Assembly: GCF_006716125.1 (NCBI RefSeq)
Contig: NZ_VFOM01000001.1
Span: 1,364,001-1,428,000 of the forward strand
DNA from: Homoserinimonas aerilata
GTDB taxonomy: Bacteria; Actinomycetota; Actinomycetes; Actinomycetales; Microbacteriaceae
Direction of reading: 5' to 3'
Length of the DNA: 64,000 nucleotides
Every line of letters begins with the position of its first letter. The stretch's first letter is position 1. The notes below the pieces were generated by a model. The model searched no databases, was not told the DNA's origin, and saw nothing but the letters and a program-made list of their open reading frames with translations. This document shows positions 36,295 through 44,213 of this stretch, piece after piece. The position numbers and the translations under genes were made by a program.

Positions 36295-36699
36295 TTAGAG
36301 CTGACCGAGCAGTTGCACGAACTCGTCGGCCATGGCGAGCTGCTCCGTGAGTTTCTGGCGACGCTGGTCGGCGCCGTCGCGGATGTCATCGATCCGGGCG
36401 CGCAACGCCACGTCGCTCGGGTCGACGGTGAGGGCGTCGACGACGTCGAGGAGTTCGCGCATCTCGTCGAGGGTGTATCCCAACGGTTTCATTCTGCGGA
36501 TGATGAGGATGCGATCGACATCTTTCTCGGTGTAAAGCCGGAACCCGCCCTCCGTGCGCGCGGACGGCTGCACGAGCCCCACGTCGTCCCAGTGTCGAAG
36601 CGAGCGGAACGAGAGCGCCGTGCGCTCGGCCACTTCGCCGATCCGCATCGTCTCGACGGTCCTGTGTTCGTCTTCCACTGATTTCCCCACAACACTCAC
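36295..36699 (-). CDS. MerR-family transcriptional regulator
   Basis: A 134-residue MerR-type regulator: MRIGEVAERTALSFRSLRHWDDVGLVQPS winged helix, then the coiled-coil dimerisation helix (about residues 95-130). No cysteine metal site is seen, so it is not a classic metal sensor. It is divergent from the SulP gene. The start at 36699 (GTG) would lie within the presumed operator; ATG 36648 (MRIGEVAERT) is an alternative. Confidence 0.85.
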   Translation of the reverse strand: MSVVGKSVEDEHRTVETMRIGEVAERTALSFRSLRHWDDVGLVQPSARTEGGFRLYTEKDVDRILIIRRMKPLGYTLDEMRELLDVVDALTVDPSDVALRARIDDIRDGADQRRQKLTEQLAMADEFVQLLGQL

Positions 36700-36712
36700 G
36701 TTACGTTAGAGT
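36694..36712. promoter_or_regulatory. MerR operator candidate upstream of sulP
   Basis: ACTCACGTTACGTTAGAGT: ACTC and GAGT outer arms around ACGT-T-ACGT, a 19-bp dyad of the size MerR proteins use between -35 and -10. It is 128 nt before the sulP start and overlaps the annotated merR start. Confidence 0.5.
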
Positions 36713-36840
36713 CTAGATCGGCGCGGCTCTCGCGCCCGCTCCCCTTATCTTTCCGTGTCGGCCTGACCGACGCCTGCGCACCGCTGCGCTCCCATTCGTT
36801 TCCCGCGCTCTCACGAGAGAGCCCAGCACCCGGAGGGCAC

Positions 36841-38358
36841 ATGACTGCCGTCACCCCCACCCGCGACTCCGCGTCGCGTTACCGCATCGAACCCACCGTC
36901 ATGCAGGCGCTGCGCAGCCCGCGCCTTTTGACCCGTGAAGTCCTCGCGGGCCTCGTCGTCGCCCTTGCCCTGATCCCGGAGGCGATCGCGTTCTCGATCA
37001 TCGCGGGCGTCGACCCCCGAGTCGGCCTGTTCTCGTCCTTCATCATGGCCGTCGCGATCGCGTTCCTCGGCGGACGCCCTGCCATGATCACCGCGGCCAC
37101 CGGAGCAATCGCGCTCGTCATCGCGCCCGTCGCTCGTGAGTACGGCATGGACTACTTCATCGCCACGGTCCTGCTCGGTGGACTCATCCAGATCGTCCTC
37201 GCGTTGCTCGGGGTCGCCAAGCTGATGCGGTTCATCCCGCGCTCGGTGATGGTCGGGTTCGTGAACGCTCTGGCGATCTTGATCTTCACTTCGCAGTTTC
37301 CGCAGCTCATCGGCGTTCCCTGGCTGGTCTACCCGCTCGTCGCGGTCGGCCTGCTGGTGATGTATCTCATGCCGCGGATCACGAAGGTGATCCCGGCGCC
37401 ACTCGTCGCGATCGTGCTGCTCACCGCGGCAGTCGTGGTCTTCGCGTGGAACGTGCCGAACGTGGGCGATCAGGGAGAACTTCCCGAGAGCTTGCCGGCG
37501 CTGTTCATTCCGAATGTGCCGCTCACCTTCGAGACGCTGCAGATCATCGCTCCCTACGCGCTGGCTATGGCCGTGGTCGGCCTGCTCGAGTCGCTCATGA
37601 CCGCGAAGCTCGTTGACGACATCACCGACACCCACTCCCGCAAGACCCGCGAGGCACTTGGACAGGGCGCCGCGAACGTTCTCTCCGGCGCGTTCGGCGG
37701 CATGGGTGGCTGCGCGATGATCGGCCAGACCATGATCAACGTCAAAGCCTCCGGCGCACGCACCCGGATCTCGACCTTCCTCGCCGGCGTCTTCCTGCTG
37801 GTCCTCGTGCTCGCGCTCGGCGACGTGGTGGCGATCATTCCCATGGCAGCGCTCGTCGCCGTCATGATCCTCGTCTCGATTGCGACTTTCGACTGGCACA
37901 GCATCCGCCTGAGCACGCTCAAGCGCATGCCGAAGAGCGAGACCGCCGTCATGCTCATCACCGTCATCGCCACCGTCTGGACCCACAACCTCGCCGTTGG
38001 CGTCATCCTCGGAGTCGTGGCCGCGATGATCATGTTCGCCCGACGCGTCGCACACTTCGTCAGCGTCACCCGCACCCTCAGTGACGACGGCGACACAGCG
38101 CATTACGCCGTCGATGGAGAACTCTTCTTCGCCTCCAGCAACGACCTCACCACCCAGTTCGAGTACGGCGACGACCCCGACACGGTAGTCATCGACATGA
38201 GTCACTCCCACGTCTGGGACGCTTCCACCGTGGCCGCCCTCGACGCCATCGTCACCAAGTACGAAAACCACGGGAAGACCGTCACCATCCAAGGCCTGAA
38301 CGACACCGCAGCAGCGTTCCACGGCCGCCTCACCGGAAACCTCGGCGCCGGGCACTGA
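36841..38358 (+). CDS. SulP-family inorganic anion transporter
   Basis: A 505-residue SulP (SLC26-like) transporter: about 12 helices (residues about 20-400), then a C-terminal STAS domain (about 410-500; [21 protein letters not shown]). It should import sulfate, bicarbonate or a similar anion. It shares a divergent promoter with the MerR regulator and ends in a strong terminator. Next to the sulfate-type exporter and persulfide modules it makes the cargo sulfur-themed. Confidence 0.9.
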   Translation: MTAVTPTRDSASRYRIEPTVMQALRSPRLLTREVLAGLVVALALIPEAIAFSIIAGVDPRVGLFSSFIMAVAIAFLGGRPAMITAATGAIALVIAPVAREYGMDYFIATVLLGGLIQIVLALLGVAKLMRFIPRSVMVGFVNALAILIFTSQFPQLIGVPWLVYPLVAVGLLVMYLMPRITKVIPAPLVAIVLLTAAVVVFAWNVPNVGDQGELPESLPALFIPNVPLTFETLQIIAPYALAMAVVGLLESLMTAKLVDDITDTHSRKTREALGQGAANVLSGAFGGMGGCAMIGQTMINVKASGARTRISTFLAGVFLLVLVLALGDVVAIIPMAALVAVMILVSIATFDWHSIRLSTLKRMPKSETAVMLITVIATVWTHNLAVGVILGVVAAMIMFARRVAHFVSVTRTLSDDGDTAHYAVDGELFFASSNDLTTQFEYGDDPDTVVIDMSHSHVWDASTVAALDAIVTKYENHGKTVTIQGLNDTAAAFHGRLTGNLGAGH

Positions 38359-38374
38359 GTCACGATTCACGCAA

Positions 38375-38407
38375 GAAGAAGGGGCGGCCTCGGGTCGCCC
38401 CTTCTTC
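38375..38407 (+). terminator. Rho-independent terminator of sulP
   Basis: GAAGAAGGGGCG (38375-38386) and CGCCCCTTCTTC (38396-38407) form a perfect 12-bp stem with a 9-nt loop, beginning 17 nt after the stop. Confidence 0.88.
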
Positions 38408-38491
38408 GTCATCCACCGACGCCGCCGCTCCTCGACCCTCAAGCTCGGCATCGAGCGCGAGGCTCGGCCCTCCAGCGCGCCGAAACAGTCT

Positions 38492-38575
38492 GCCGAAACC
38501 GGCTTCCGGTGCACGTTTGCGGCACCCCTCGCAGAGCAGAATACGAAATCACGCCGTAAACGATCGTTTTCGGCA
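38492..38575 (+). repeat. 84-bp cassette-boundary element, copy 4 (best copy)
   Basis: Outer arms TGCCGAAA (38492-38499) and TTTTCGGCA (38567-38575); inner arms CGTTTGCGGC (38515-38524) and GCCGTAAACG (38553-38562), pairing at 9 of 10; a 28-nt variable centre; and a small hairpin ACCGG-CTT-CCGGT in the left spacer. It lies between sulP and the orphan gene at 38632. A partial extra arm CGCCGAAAC precedes it. Confidence 0.85.
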
Positions 38576-38631
38576 CTCCACAACTACGGAGTATGCCCTT
38601 CGTCAGATGAGACCCACCGTAGGCTCAGAGG

Positions 38632-39213
38632 ATGAGCACGGGTCAGGTGTTGCGCATCCCGTTCGAGTCGAAGGGGTTTGCAGGCGTCGTCACTGTAGAC
38701 ACGGTGACGAGCACGAACATTTCGCAGACTGGGCTGAACGCCCTTCTGAACGATGTGCCACACGAACGGCTCATCGGCTACCCGATCATGACGGCAACCG
38801 TTGAGCATGCCGGCTCCGGCTACAACGCTGTGTTCGCCTGGGTTCAGTTCGTGGAGATGACCCCCGCAGATGAATCGCCCTCGACAGCGTTCTTGGACAA
38901 TATGCCGAGCCTGAACCAGCAGGGTCCTTTCAGTTCGCTTGGGTTTCTGCCGACGCTGTTTGACGCCCCCGCGAATCCCAACGCGCCAGACCTTCAATGG
39001 CGCGCCCATTCATATCTTGTCCGGTTCTCTGTTTACGAACCGCGAGTGATCACGCCGATTGCAGCGTTCCAATGGGGGTACGACCTATGCGCGGGAAAGC
39101 CCAGCGTCGTACATGCGACCCCTCTTCCCTGGCAAGACATGCTGCGCTGGACGAGCTCGCTGCCTGACTCGTTAGGCGGTTGGGACGTTAACGTAGCTCC
39201 CGACGCTGACTAG
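38632..39213 (+). CDS. Hypothetical cassette protein (193 aa)
   Basis: A soluble protein of 193 residues with no signal peptide or helix-forming membrane segment. Its sequence alternates strands (VLRIPFESKGFAGVVTVDTVTST...YNAVFAWVQFVEMTP...SYLVRFSVYEPRVITPIAAFQWGYDLCAG), suggesting a beta-rich fold. No family recognised. It is alone between two boundary elements. Slightly lower GC than neighbours suggests separate origin. Confidence 0.6.
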   Translation: MSTGQVLRIPFESKGFAGVVTVDTVTSTNISQTGLNALLNDVPHERLIGYPIMTATVEHAGSGYNAVFAWVQFVEMTPADESPSTAFLDNMPSLNQQGPFSSLGFLPTLFDAPANPNAPDLQWRAHSYLVRFSVYEPRVITPIAAFQWGYDLCAGKPSVVHATPLPWQDMLRWTSSLPDSLGGWDVNVAPDAD

Positions 39214-39262
39214 TGGCGAGCTCCTAGCGTCGCTGTCACCCGCACGCTCAGCCGAAAACCTC

Positions 39263-39350
39263 TGCCGCTTGGTGGTTACGCCGCGCGTTTTCGGCAGGCC
39301 TTCCGTTGCACACGCCAGGATCGCGCCGTAAACGATCGATTTCGGCTGCG
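39263..39350 (+). repeat. Cassette-boundary element, copy 5 (diverged, 88 bp)
   Basis: Contains TGCCGCTTG at the left, inner arm CGCGTTTTCGGCA, and at the right GCGCCGTAAACGATCGATTTCGGC (core 39332-39343, one base changed). It is longer by 4 bp and more diverged than copies 4, 6, 7 and 8, but the order of arms is the same. An extra arm GCCGAAAAC is at 39251. Confidence 0.65.
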
Positions 39351-39412
39351 ATCGCGGCTATTCTCCGGGGGATCCCGTTGAACCACATCTCCGACATTTC
39401 TCGAGCTTCGGA

Positions 39413-39436
39413 GTGAGAGAGTGAGAGAGTGAGAGC
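39413..39436 (+). repeat. 8-bp tandem repeat abutting a start codon
   Basis: GTGAGAGA at 39413 and 39421, then GTGAGAGC at 39429, ending directly at the GTG start of the lipoprotein gene. It includes the only purine-rich ribosome site. Slippage could alter translation. Confidence 0.7.
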
Positions 39437-39982
39437 GTGGAGATGAGGCGGAAGGGCAGAGCGGGCGCGATGTTCCTCTGCGCAATCGTGGCGACGACAA
39501 CATTCACAGGATGCGCTGTCGAATACCATGGCTATCCCAGCGGAATAGATGGTGTGCTCTGGCGACAAGTCGCATCCTTCGAAGATCCTCTATCCCAGCG
39601 TCTCTACAGTCCCCCAGTTGATGGTCCGACGGCTTACCTCGACACCCTTCCTGGCGCACGGTGGGATGGCGACGCCCTCTCAGCGGCTGAGTTCGAGATC
39701 GAGCAGGGTGGCATCGTCCTCTACAACATCTCTTCGACGGATGCCTTCGCTCACGTCTCGGTGTTCATCGCCTCAGGACCACGACCGGCCATCCCGACCG
39801 ATGATGGCTATGCCTACAACGGGCCAAGCGAGGTTTACACCTGCTACGACGTGAGGGCCGATTTTCGCTCGCAGCCAATGCCGTCAGCAGAACGAGACAT
39901 CCTCACGAAGTGTCCAACACCCCTCGTGGAACTCTTAGCCGAGGATGCCGCATTTGCTAGTGGTGAGGTGTTCGACGGGTAG
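39437..39982 (+). CDS. Hypothetical lipoprotein, single-gene cassette
   Basis: A 181-residue exported lipoprotein: positively charged N terminus, hydrophobic core and lipobox TFTGC with Cys at residue 26. The mature part is acidic, without a recognised domain; cysteines occur in YTCYD and LTKCP. It is flanked by boundary element copies 5 and 6. Start is GTG 39437 or ATG 39443, directly after tandem repeats. Function unknown. Confidence 0.65.
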   Translation: MEMRRKGRAGAMFLCAIVATTTFTGCAVEYHGYPSGIDGVLWRQVASFEDPLSQRLYSPPVDGPTAYLDTLPGARWDGDALSAAEFEIEQGGIVLYNISSTDAFAHVSVFIASGPRPAIPTDDGYAYNGPSEVYTCYDVRADFRSQPMPSAERDILTKCPTPLVELLAEDAAFASGEVFDG

Positions 39983-40033
39983 GCATCGACTTTTTCCGTC
40001 CGCCGGCGATCAACGGGAGCTGCCGAAAGCGCC

Positions 40034-40118
40034 TGCCGAAACGCGCTTCCGGCGAACGTTAGTGGCACCCTCGAAAGCGCACGACACCTGACCTCACCGT
40101 AAACGATCGTTTTCGGTG
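40034..40118 (+). repeat. 84-bp cassette-boundary element, copy 6
   Basis: Left outer arm TGCCGAAAC (40034), inner arm CGTTAGTGGC, variable centre, right inner arm CACCGTAAACG and core AAACGATCGTTT (40101-40112), outer arm TTTTCGGTG. Outer pairs that differ from copy 4 remain as G-T wobbles. An extra TGCCGAAAG precedes it at 40021. It separates the lipoprotein gene and the sulfur operon. Confidence 0.85.
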
Positions 40119-40139
40119 GGCTAAGGCGAGCAGGTTTGA

Positions 40140-40178
40140 ACAGTCGGGGCGGGCATCTGGCGACCCCGCCCCGACTGT
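40140..40178. terminator. Long GC-rich hairpin near end of sulfur operon
   Basis: ACAGTCGGGGCGGG (40140-40153) pairs with CCCGCCCCGACTGT (40165-40178), 14 bp perfect, 11-nt loop. It follows the hairpin at 40229-40254 in the direction of transcription of the minus-strand operon and isolates it from element copy 6. Confidence 0.7.
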
Positions 40179-40228
40179 GCATCGCGAGGCAGTGCTCGAG
40201 CGATGCGGTGGCGTGCTGTGCACGCAGG

Positions 40229-40254
40229 TACGTGCTCGTGGGGGCGAGCACGTA
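40229..40254 (-). terminator. Terminator of the sulfur operon
   Basis: TACGTGCTCG (40229-40238) and CGAGCACGTA (40245-40254), a perfect 10-bp stem with a 6-nt loop, 4 nt beyond the stop of the rhodanese lipoprotein. Confidence 0.75.
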
Positions 40255-40258
40255 CGTC

Positions 40259-40624
40259 TCAGGGCTGCACGACGGGGAGGCCTGTCGTGGCGGCGGCGTC
40301 TTCCAGGGAGCCGAGGTTGAGGAGGTCGGTGAAGCCGGCCTGCTTCATCAGGTCGATGGCGACTCCTGCCCGGTTACCTGAACGGCAGTAGACGAGGTAG
40401 GTGGCTTCGGGGTCAAGGTCCGGCAGCGCAGCTTGGAGGTCGCCGCCCGTGACGTCGAGCAGGAGGGCGCCGTCGAGGTGGCCGGTGGCGCGCTCGGCGG
40501 GGGTGCGCACGTCGATGATGACCGCGTCGGGGCCGAGGTCAGCCTGTGGTGTGGGTGTGCTGGCGCAGGAGGTGAGCGTGAGTGCGGTGATGACGGCGAG
40601 GGTGGTGAGGGTTAGGCGGCCCAT
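40259..40624 (-). CDS. Rhodanese-domain lipoprotein
   Basis: A 121-residue lipoprotein: signal peptide with lipobox LTSC (Cys20) and one rhodanese domain. The catalytic loop CRSGNRA holds the persulfide-forming cysteine. It would move sulfane sulfur outside the membrane. Last gene of the minus-strand sulfur operon, ended by two hairpins. Confidence 0.88.
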   Translation of the reverse strand: MGRLTLTTLAVITALTLTSCASTPTPQADLGPDAVIIDVRTPAERATGHLDGALLLDVTGGDLQAALPDLDPEATYLVYCRSGNRAGVAIDLMKQAGFTDLLNLGSLEDAAATTGLPVVQP

Positions 40625-40656
40625 GTGCGTCCTTTCGTTGTGAGGGAGCGAGAGTG

Positions 40657-41175
40657 TCAGCGGTCGCAGGCGCCGTTGGCGCAGTGGCGGGTGGGCTGCC
40701 TACTGAAGCGTTGGTGCAGGGCACATCCCGCGCACCACCCGAGGGTGGCTTCTAGGAGCAGGACTGTGAAGCAGACTCCGCAGAGCCCGAGAGTCACGGG
40801 TAGCGGGACCATTCCAGCGCTCATCGTCACGCACGAGATAGCAGCGAGACCGAGGGCGAGCCACCAGGCGAAGACCTTCTGCGGCGCGCCCACCCAGTGC
40901 CGACGGCGGCGGCGTGTCAGAGCACGGCCGAGGGCGAGAGTGAGGGACAGCCGGTCGCTGATGAGTACGCGCGTCGTCATGTCGAGGAGGAAGAACATGC
41001 CGAACATCTGCAGCGGCCTGATGCTGTCGGAGGCGAGCGTGATGGTAAGGGCGGTGATGCCTATGGCGAGGAGGATGCCGGCGGCGATGCGGACGGCGTG
41101 CTCGTCGAGGACGGGCACCTCGTATCCGTCGACGTGTTCCCCGGTGCGGGGCGCGGTGTCGGTCGCGTGAGGCAT
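40657..41175 (-). CDS. DUF4395-like integral membrane protein
   Basis: A 172-residue protein with four helices and a C-terminal cysteine motif WCAGCALHQRF, which resembles DUF4395 proteins that accompany rhodaneses and thioredoxins. The paired cysteines may relay thiol redox across the membrane. It is between TSUP and the rhodanese lipoprotein in the operon. The start at 41175 gives MPHATDTAPRTG; the longer frame to 42303 is antisense-overlapping and rejected. Confidence 0.72.
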   Translation of the reverse strand: MPHATDTAPRTGEHVDGYEVPVLDEHAVRIAAGILLAIGITALTITLASDSIRPLQMFGMFFLLDMTTRVLISDRLSLTLALGRALTRRRRRHWVGAPQKVFAWWLALGLAAISCVTMSAGMVPLPVTLGLCGVCFTVLLLEATLGWCAGCALHQRFSRQPTRHCANGACDR

Positions 41176-41195
41176 GGGCTTCTTTCTGGTGGTGG

Positions 41196-41966
41196 TCAGG
41201 CGGAGAGCGTCTGAATGATGAGGGTGGCGAGCATGGTCAGCCCCACGGCCAGCACCAGAACCCCGAACCCGGTCCGGATGCCGGCAGCCGGGAGGCGATG
41301 CGACAGTGCCAGACCGATGAAGGATCCAGCGACGGCGAGCGCGGTGAAGGTGAGGACGATGGGCCAGTGGATGGCCACGGTCGTGATCTGGGTGAGGAAG
41401 CCGGCGGACGAGTTCACGGCGACGACTAGCAGCGATGTCCCCACTGCAGCGGCGATGGGCTGGCCGAGGAAGGTGAGGGCGGGGACGATGAGGAACCCGC
41501 CGCCTGCTCCCAGTGCCCCTGTGAGGACTCCCACGCCGAGTCCCGTAGCTGTCGTTCGGATTCCACGGACGACCGGCCGCGTCGGAGGGCGCGCCGCGCG
41601 TCCTCGTCGCGGCCGCATCATGGCGATCGCTGTGACGATCATGATCGCCGCGAACAGAACGGTGAGCACGGTTTCTGGTAGCAGCTGACCAACCATCCCG
41701 CCACCGATTCCCCCGATCAAGCCGGTCGCCGCGAAGACGCCGGCGACTTTCCAGCGCACCTCGCGTCGGCGCACACGGAAGGCGGCGGAGACGGCGCTGG
41801 TGATAGCGACGACGAAGAGAGAGGAGACGATCGTCTCCCTCGTTCCGATGCCCAGGACGAGGGAGAAGATGGGGAAAGTGAGGATGGAGCCCCCGCCGCC
41901 GAGGAGCCCGAGTGCGACACCGACAAGGGCCGCGAGAGTCATCGCGAGGATGATGGAGGTGTCCAC
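41196..41966 (-). CDS. TSUP-family sulfite/organosulfur transporter
   Basis: A 256-residue TSUP (TauE/SafE) protein with about eight helices and duplicated halves. The signatures GLLGGGGSILTFP and GALGAGGGFLIVPAL are both present. It would export sulfite or thiosulfate made by the neighbouring persulfide dioxygenase. It is 17 nt after the metallo-hydrolase gene in the same operon. Confidence 0.9.
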   Translation of the reverse strand: MDTSIILAMTLAALVGVALGLLGGGGSILTFPIFSLVLGIGTRETIVSSLFVVAITSAVSAAFRVRRREVRWKVAGVFAATGLIGGIGGGMVGQLLPETVLTVLFAAIMIVTAIAMMRPRRGRAARPPTRPVVRGIRTTATGLGVGVLTGALGAGGGFLIVPALTFLGQPIAAAVGTSLLVVAVNSSAGFLTQITTVAIHWPIVLTFTALAVAGSFIGLALSHRLPAAGIRTGFGVLVLAVGLTMLATLIIQTLSA

Positions 41967-41983
41967 TCGAGCTCCTCGGCCGC

Positions 41984-43393
41984 TCAGGCGGCCGTCGGCC
42001 GAGACGGCGTCGCGGCGAGCCAGGCGTTGTAGCTGCCTTCGATCTCGATGACGTCGAGGCCGGCCCGGCGCAGGGCGCTGGCGGCGACGCTGTTGCGGAC
42101 GCCGCTCTGGCAGTAGGTGAGGATCTTGCCGGCGGGCAGTTCGTCGGTGTGCCAGAGGGCCCGACCACCGGAGAGCTGCGCGGCGCCGGGGATGTGCCCG
42201 GCGTTGTACTCGGTACGGTTTCGCACGTCGAGGAGGAGCGCCGCGTCGACCTGGTCCAGGTCGGTGGGGGCGATCGTCTTGGGCTGCACCGTGGGGAGGC
42301 CATCGAGTGTGGTGATGAACCCGTCGACCTGATCGATGCCGACCCGCAGCAGATGATCCCGGAACCGGGCCGCGGCGTCCCCCGAGTCGATGATGAGGAC
42401 GAGCGGCCGCGTCTCGGTGTCGGGGTCGTAGACCCAGGCGCCGTAGCTGGCTGCTTTCGCGACTCCGGGCACGTTCAGCGCGCCCTGAACAGTGCCCTCG
42501 TGCACGAGGGAGTGGTGGCGGGTGTCGACCATGATGACCCGGTCGGCGTCGATGTCGGCGTCAAGATCGAAGACGCTGCGCTCGAGGAGCGGAGGAAGTT
42601 CGCCCAGCACGGCCGGTCCGACGCGGTTCTGCCGCTTCATTCGTGCGAAGTAGGCGTGTGCGTCGGGCTGATCGTTCAACAGCGTGTCGATGAATCCCTG
42701 CTCATCGCCGGCCTCGAGGTAGGGAGCCCACCAGGCGAAACGCCGCTCGTATCCGACTGTCGAGCTTGGGACGGCGCCGAGCGCCTTGCCGCAGGCGGAC
42801 CCCGACCCGTGCGCGGGGAGCACCTGCACGTAGTCGGGCAGGGTGAGGAAGTGGTCGCGGAGGCTCGCGAATAGATCCCGTGCGCCGTCGAAGCGGGTGT
42901 CGATGCCGCCTGCGGCCTCGTCCAGCAGGTCCGGGCGTCCGACGTCCCCGACGAACACGAAGTCACCGGTGAGGACATAGCCCGGCTCGGAGGTCGTGGC
43001 GCCGTCGATGACGAGGAAGGACAGGTGCTCGGGGGTGTGCCCGGGAGTGTGGACCGCCTCGACCGTGATGTTGCCGACCGTGATGCGGTGACCGTGCATT
43101 ATCCGGGTGGCGTCTTGGAACCCGACACCGTACTGCCAGTCCGGGCCGCCCTCGCCGGAGACATACATCGTCGCCCCGGTACGGGCTGCGAGCTCGCGGG
43201 TGCCGGAGAGGTAGTCGGCGTGGATGTGGGTCTCGGTGACCGCGGTGATGGTCATGCTGTTCTTCGCGGCGAGGTCGAGGTAGACCTGGATGTCGCGGCG
43301 CGGGTCGACGACGATCGCTTCACCGGTGCGCTGGCAGCCGATGATGTAGCTGGCGTGGGCGAGGTCGTCGTCGTAGAGGCGTTCGAGGAGCAT
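41984..43393 (-). CDS. Persulfide dioxygenase-rhodanese fusion (MBL-fold)
   Basis: A 469-residue fusion. Residues about 1-240 are a metallo-beta-lactamase fold of the ETHE1/CstB kind (THIHADYLSG, His56, His58, Asp60; GHTPEHLSF). Residues about 260-350 are a rhodanese domain lacking its cysteine (IIDSGDAA), and about 370-469 an active-type rhodanese domain (YCQSGVRNS, Cys428). It oxidises persulfides to sulfite/thiosulfate. The ATG at 43393 follows GGAGACC. Such fusions are typically under CstR control. Confidence 0.92.
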   Translation of the reverse strand: MLLERLYDDDLAHASYIIGCQRTGEAIVVDPRRDIQVYLDLAAKNSMTITAVTETHIHADYLSGTRELAARTGATMYVSGEGGPDWQYGVGFQDATRIMHGHRITVGNITVEAVHTPGHTPEHLSFLVIDGATTSEPGYVLTGDFVFVGDVGRPDLLDEAAGGIDTRFDGARDLFASLRDHFLTLPDYVQVLPAHGSGSACGKALGAVPSSTVGYERRFAWWAPYLEAGDEQGFIDTLLNDQPDAHAYFARMKRQNRVGPAVLGELPPLLERSVFDLDADIDADRVIMVDTRHHSLVHEGTVQGALNVPGVAKAASYGAWVYDPDTETRPLVLIIDSGDAAARFRDHLLRVGIDQVDGFITTLDGLPTVQPKTIAPTDLDQVDAALLLDVRNRTEYNAGHIPGAAQLSGGRALWHTDELPAGKILTYCQSGVRNSVAASALRRAGLDVIEIEGSYNAWLAATPSRPTAA

Positions 43394-43419
43394 AAGGGTC
43401 TCCGTCGCTTTCTTCTGGG

Positions 43420-43539
43420 TCAGTGCGTGCAAGTGCAGCGCTGGGATACGGGGACGCCCGCGAGGGCTTGTTCGATGTGCTGGCCGCAGCCGTCCCAGGT
43501 GGGCTTGCCGCAGGAGGAGCAGGTGATTCGTGCGCACAT
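43420..43539 (-). CDS. Mini zinc-ribbon protein A (39 aa)
   Basis: A 39-residue protein with cysteine pattern CSSCGKPTWDGCGQH, like a small zinc ribbon. It is a paralogue of the 61-residue protein at 43926-44111, sharing CxxCGKxTWxGCGQH. Ribosome site GAAAGGACC precedes the ATG. It is between thioredoxin and the persulfide dioxygenase, so a redox-partner or metal-buffer role in sulfur handling is possible. Confidence 0.75.
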   Translation of the reverse strand: MCARITCSSCGKPTWDGCGQHIEQALAGVPVSQRCTCTH

Positions 43540-43553
43540 GGTGCCAGGTCCTT

Positions 43554-43919
43554 TCAGGGGGTAGCGGTGTTGGCGAGCTGGCGGCGGACGTCGTCCATGT
43601 CCAGTTCGCGGGCCTTCTCGATGAGCAGCTCGAGCTGCGGTTCGGCAAGAGCTCCCGGCTGCCGGTAGACCAGGACGCCGTCGCGGACGACCATCAGGGT
43701 CGGAATCGAGGTGATGCGGTGGGCGGAGGCCAGAGCGGTCTCGGCCTCGGTGTCGACCTTCCCGAAGAGGATGTCGGGGTGCCTGTCGGATGCTGCATCG
43801 AATACCGGGGCGAAGGCCCGGCAGGGTCCACACCACTCAGCCCAGAAGTCGATCAGCGCGATGCCCTCGGCGTGGGTGAGCTGTTCGAAGTTCCCGGTGG
43901 TCAGTTCAACAGTTGCCAT
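43554..43919 (-). CDS. trxA: Thioredoxin
   Basis: A 121-residue thioredoxin with active site WCGPC (Cys30, Cys33) and the cis-proline region SIPTLMV. It should reduce protein persulfides or supply electrons in the sulfur operon. It is 7 nt after the larger mini zinc-ribbon gene. The C-terminal 15 residues exceed the usual length. Confidence 0.93.
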   Translation of the reverse strand: MATVELTTGNFEQLTHAEGIALIDFWAEWCGPCRAFAPVFDAASDRHPDILFGKVDTEAETALASAHRITSIPTLMVVRDGVLVYRQPGALAEPQLELLIEKARELDMDDVRRQLANTATP

Positions 43920-43925
43920 CGCCGA

Positions 43926-44111
43926 TCACCGTCCGAACAGGCGGGCGAAGAAGCCACCCCGCTGAGACTGGGCGGCCTGGACTTCGGCACGGGTATGGCT
44001 GCCATTGCACCAGTCGGATGCGGGCACGGATTTCCGCACGGATGCGACGTGCTGACCGCACCCGGTCCAGGTCGTCTTTCCACAGGTGTGGCACTTCGTT
44101 GCTCTGCACAT
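43926..44111 (-). CDS. Mini zinc-ribbon protein B (61 aa)
   Basis: A 61-residue protein, first gene of the sulfur operon after the CstR-type promoter. Pattern CHTCGKTTWTGCGQH near the N terminus, then a basic tail ending GGFFARLFGR, an amphipathic end that might touch membranes. AAGGAG lies upstream. Paralogue of the 39-residue protein three genes downstream, with trxA between them. Confidence 0.78.
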   Translation of the reverse strand: MCRATKCHTCGKTTWTGCGQHVASVRKSVPASDWCNGSHTRAEVQAAQSQRGGFFARLFGR

Positions 44112-44132
44112 ACGCTGATCTCCTTGCTCGGC

Positions 44133-44182
44133 GATACCCCGGGGAGTATCAGTTCATGTGAATACGATACCCCAGGGGGTAT
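44133..44182. promoter_or_regulatory. Paired CsoR/CstR operators of the sulfur operon and regulator gene
   Basis: GATACCCCGGGGAGTATC (44133-44150) and GATACCCCAGGGGGTAT (44166-44182) lie in the 102-nt divergent gap between the zinc-ribbon/trxA operon and the CstR-like gene, 33 bp apart (about three helical turns). One site probably serves each promoter. Confidence 0.82.
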
Positions 44183-44213
44183 AGTGGTTGTCAACTCGAC
44201 GGAAGGACCACCC

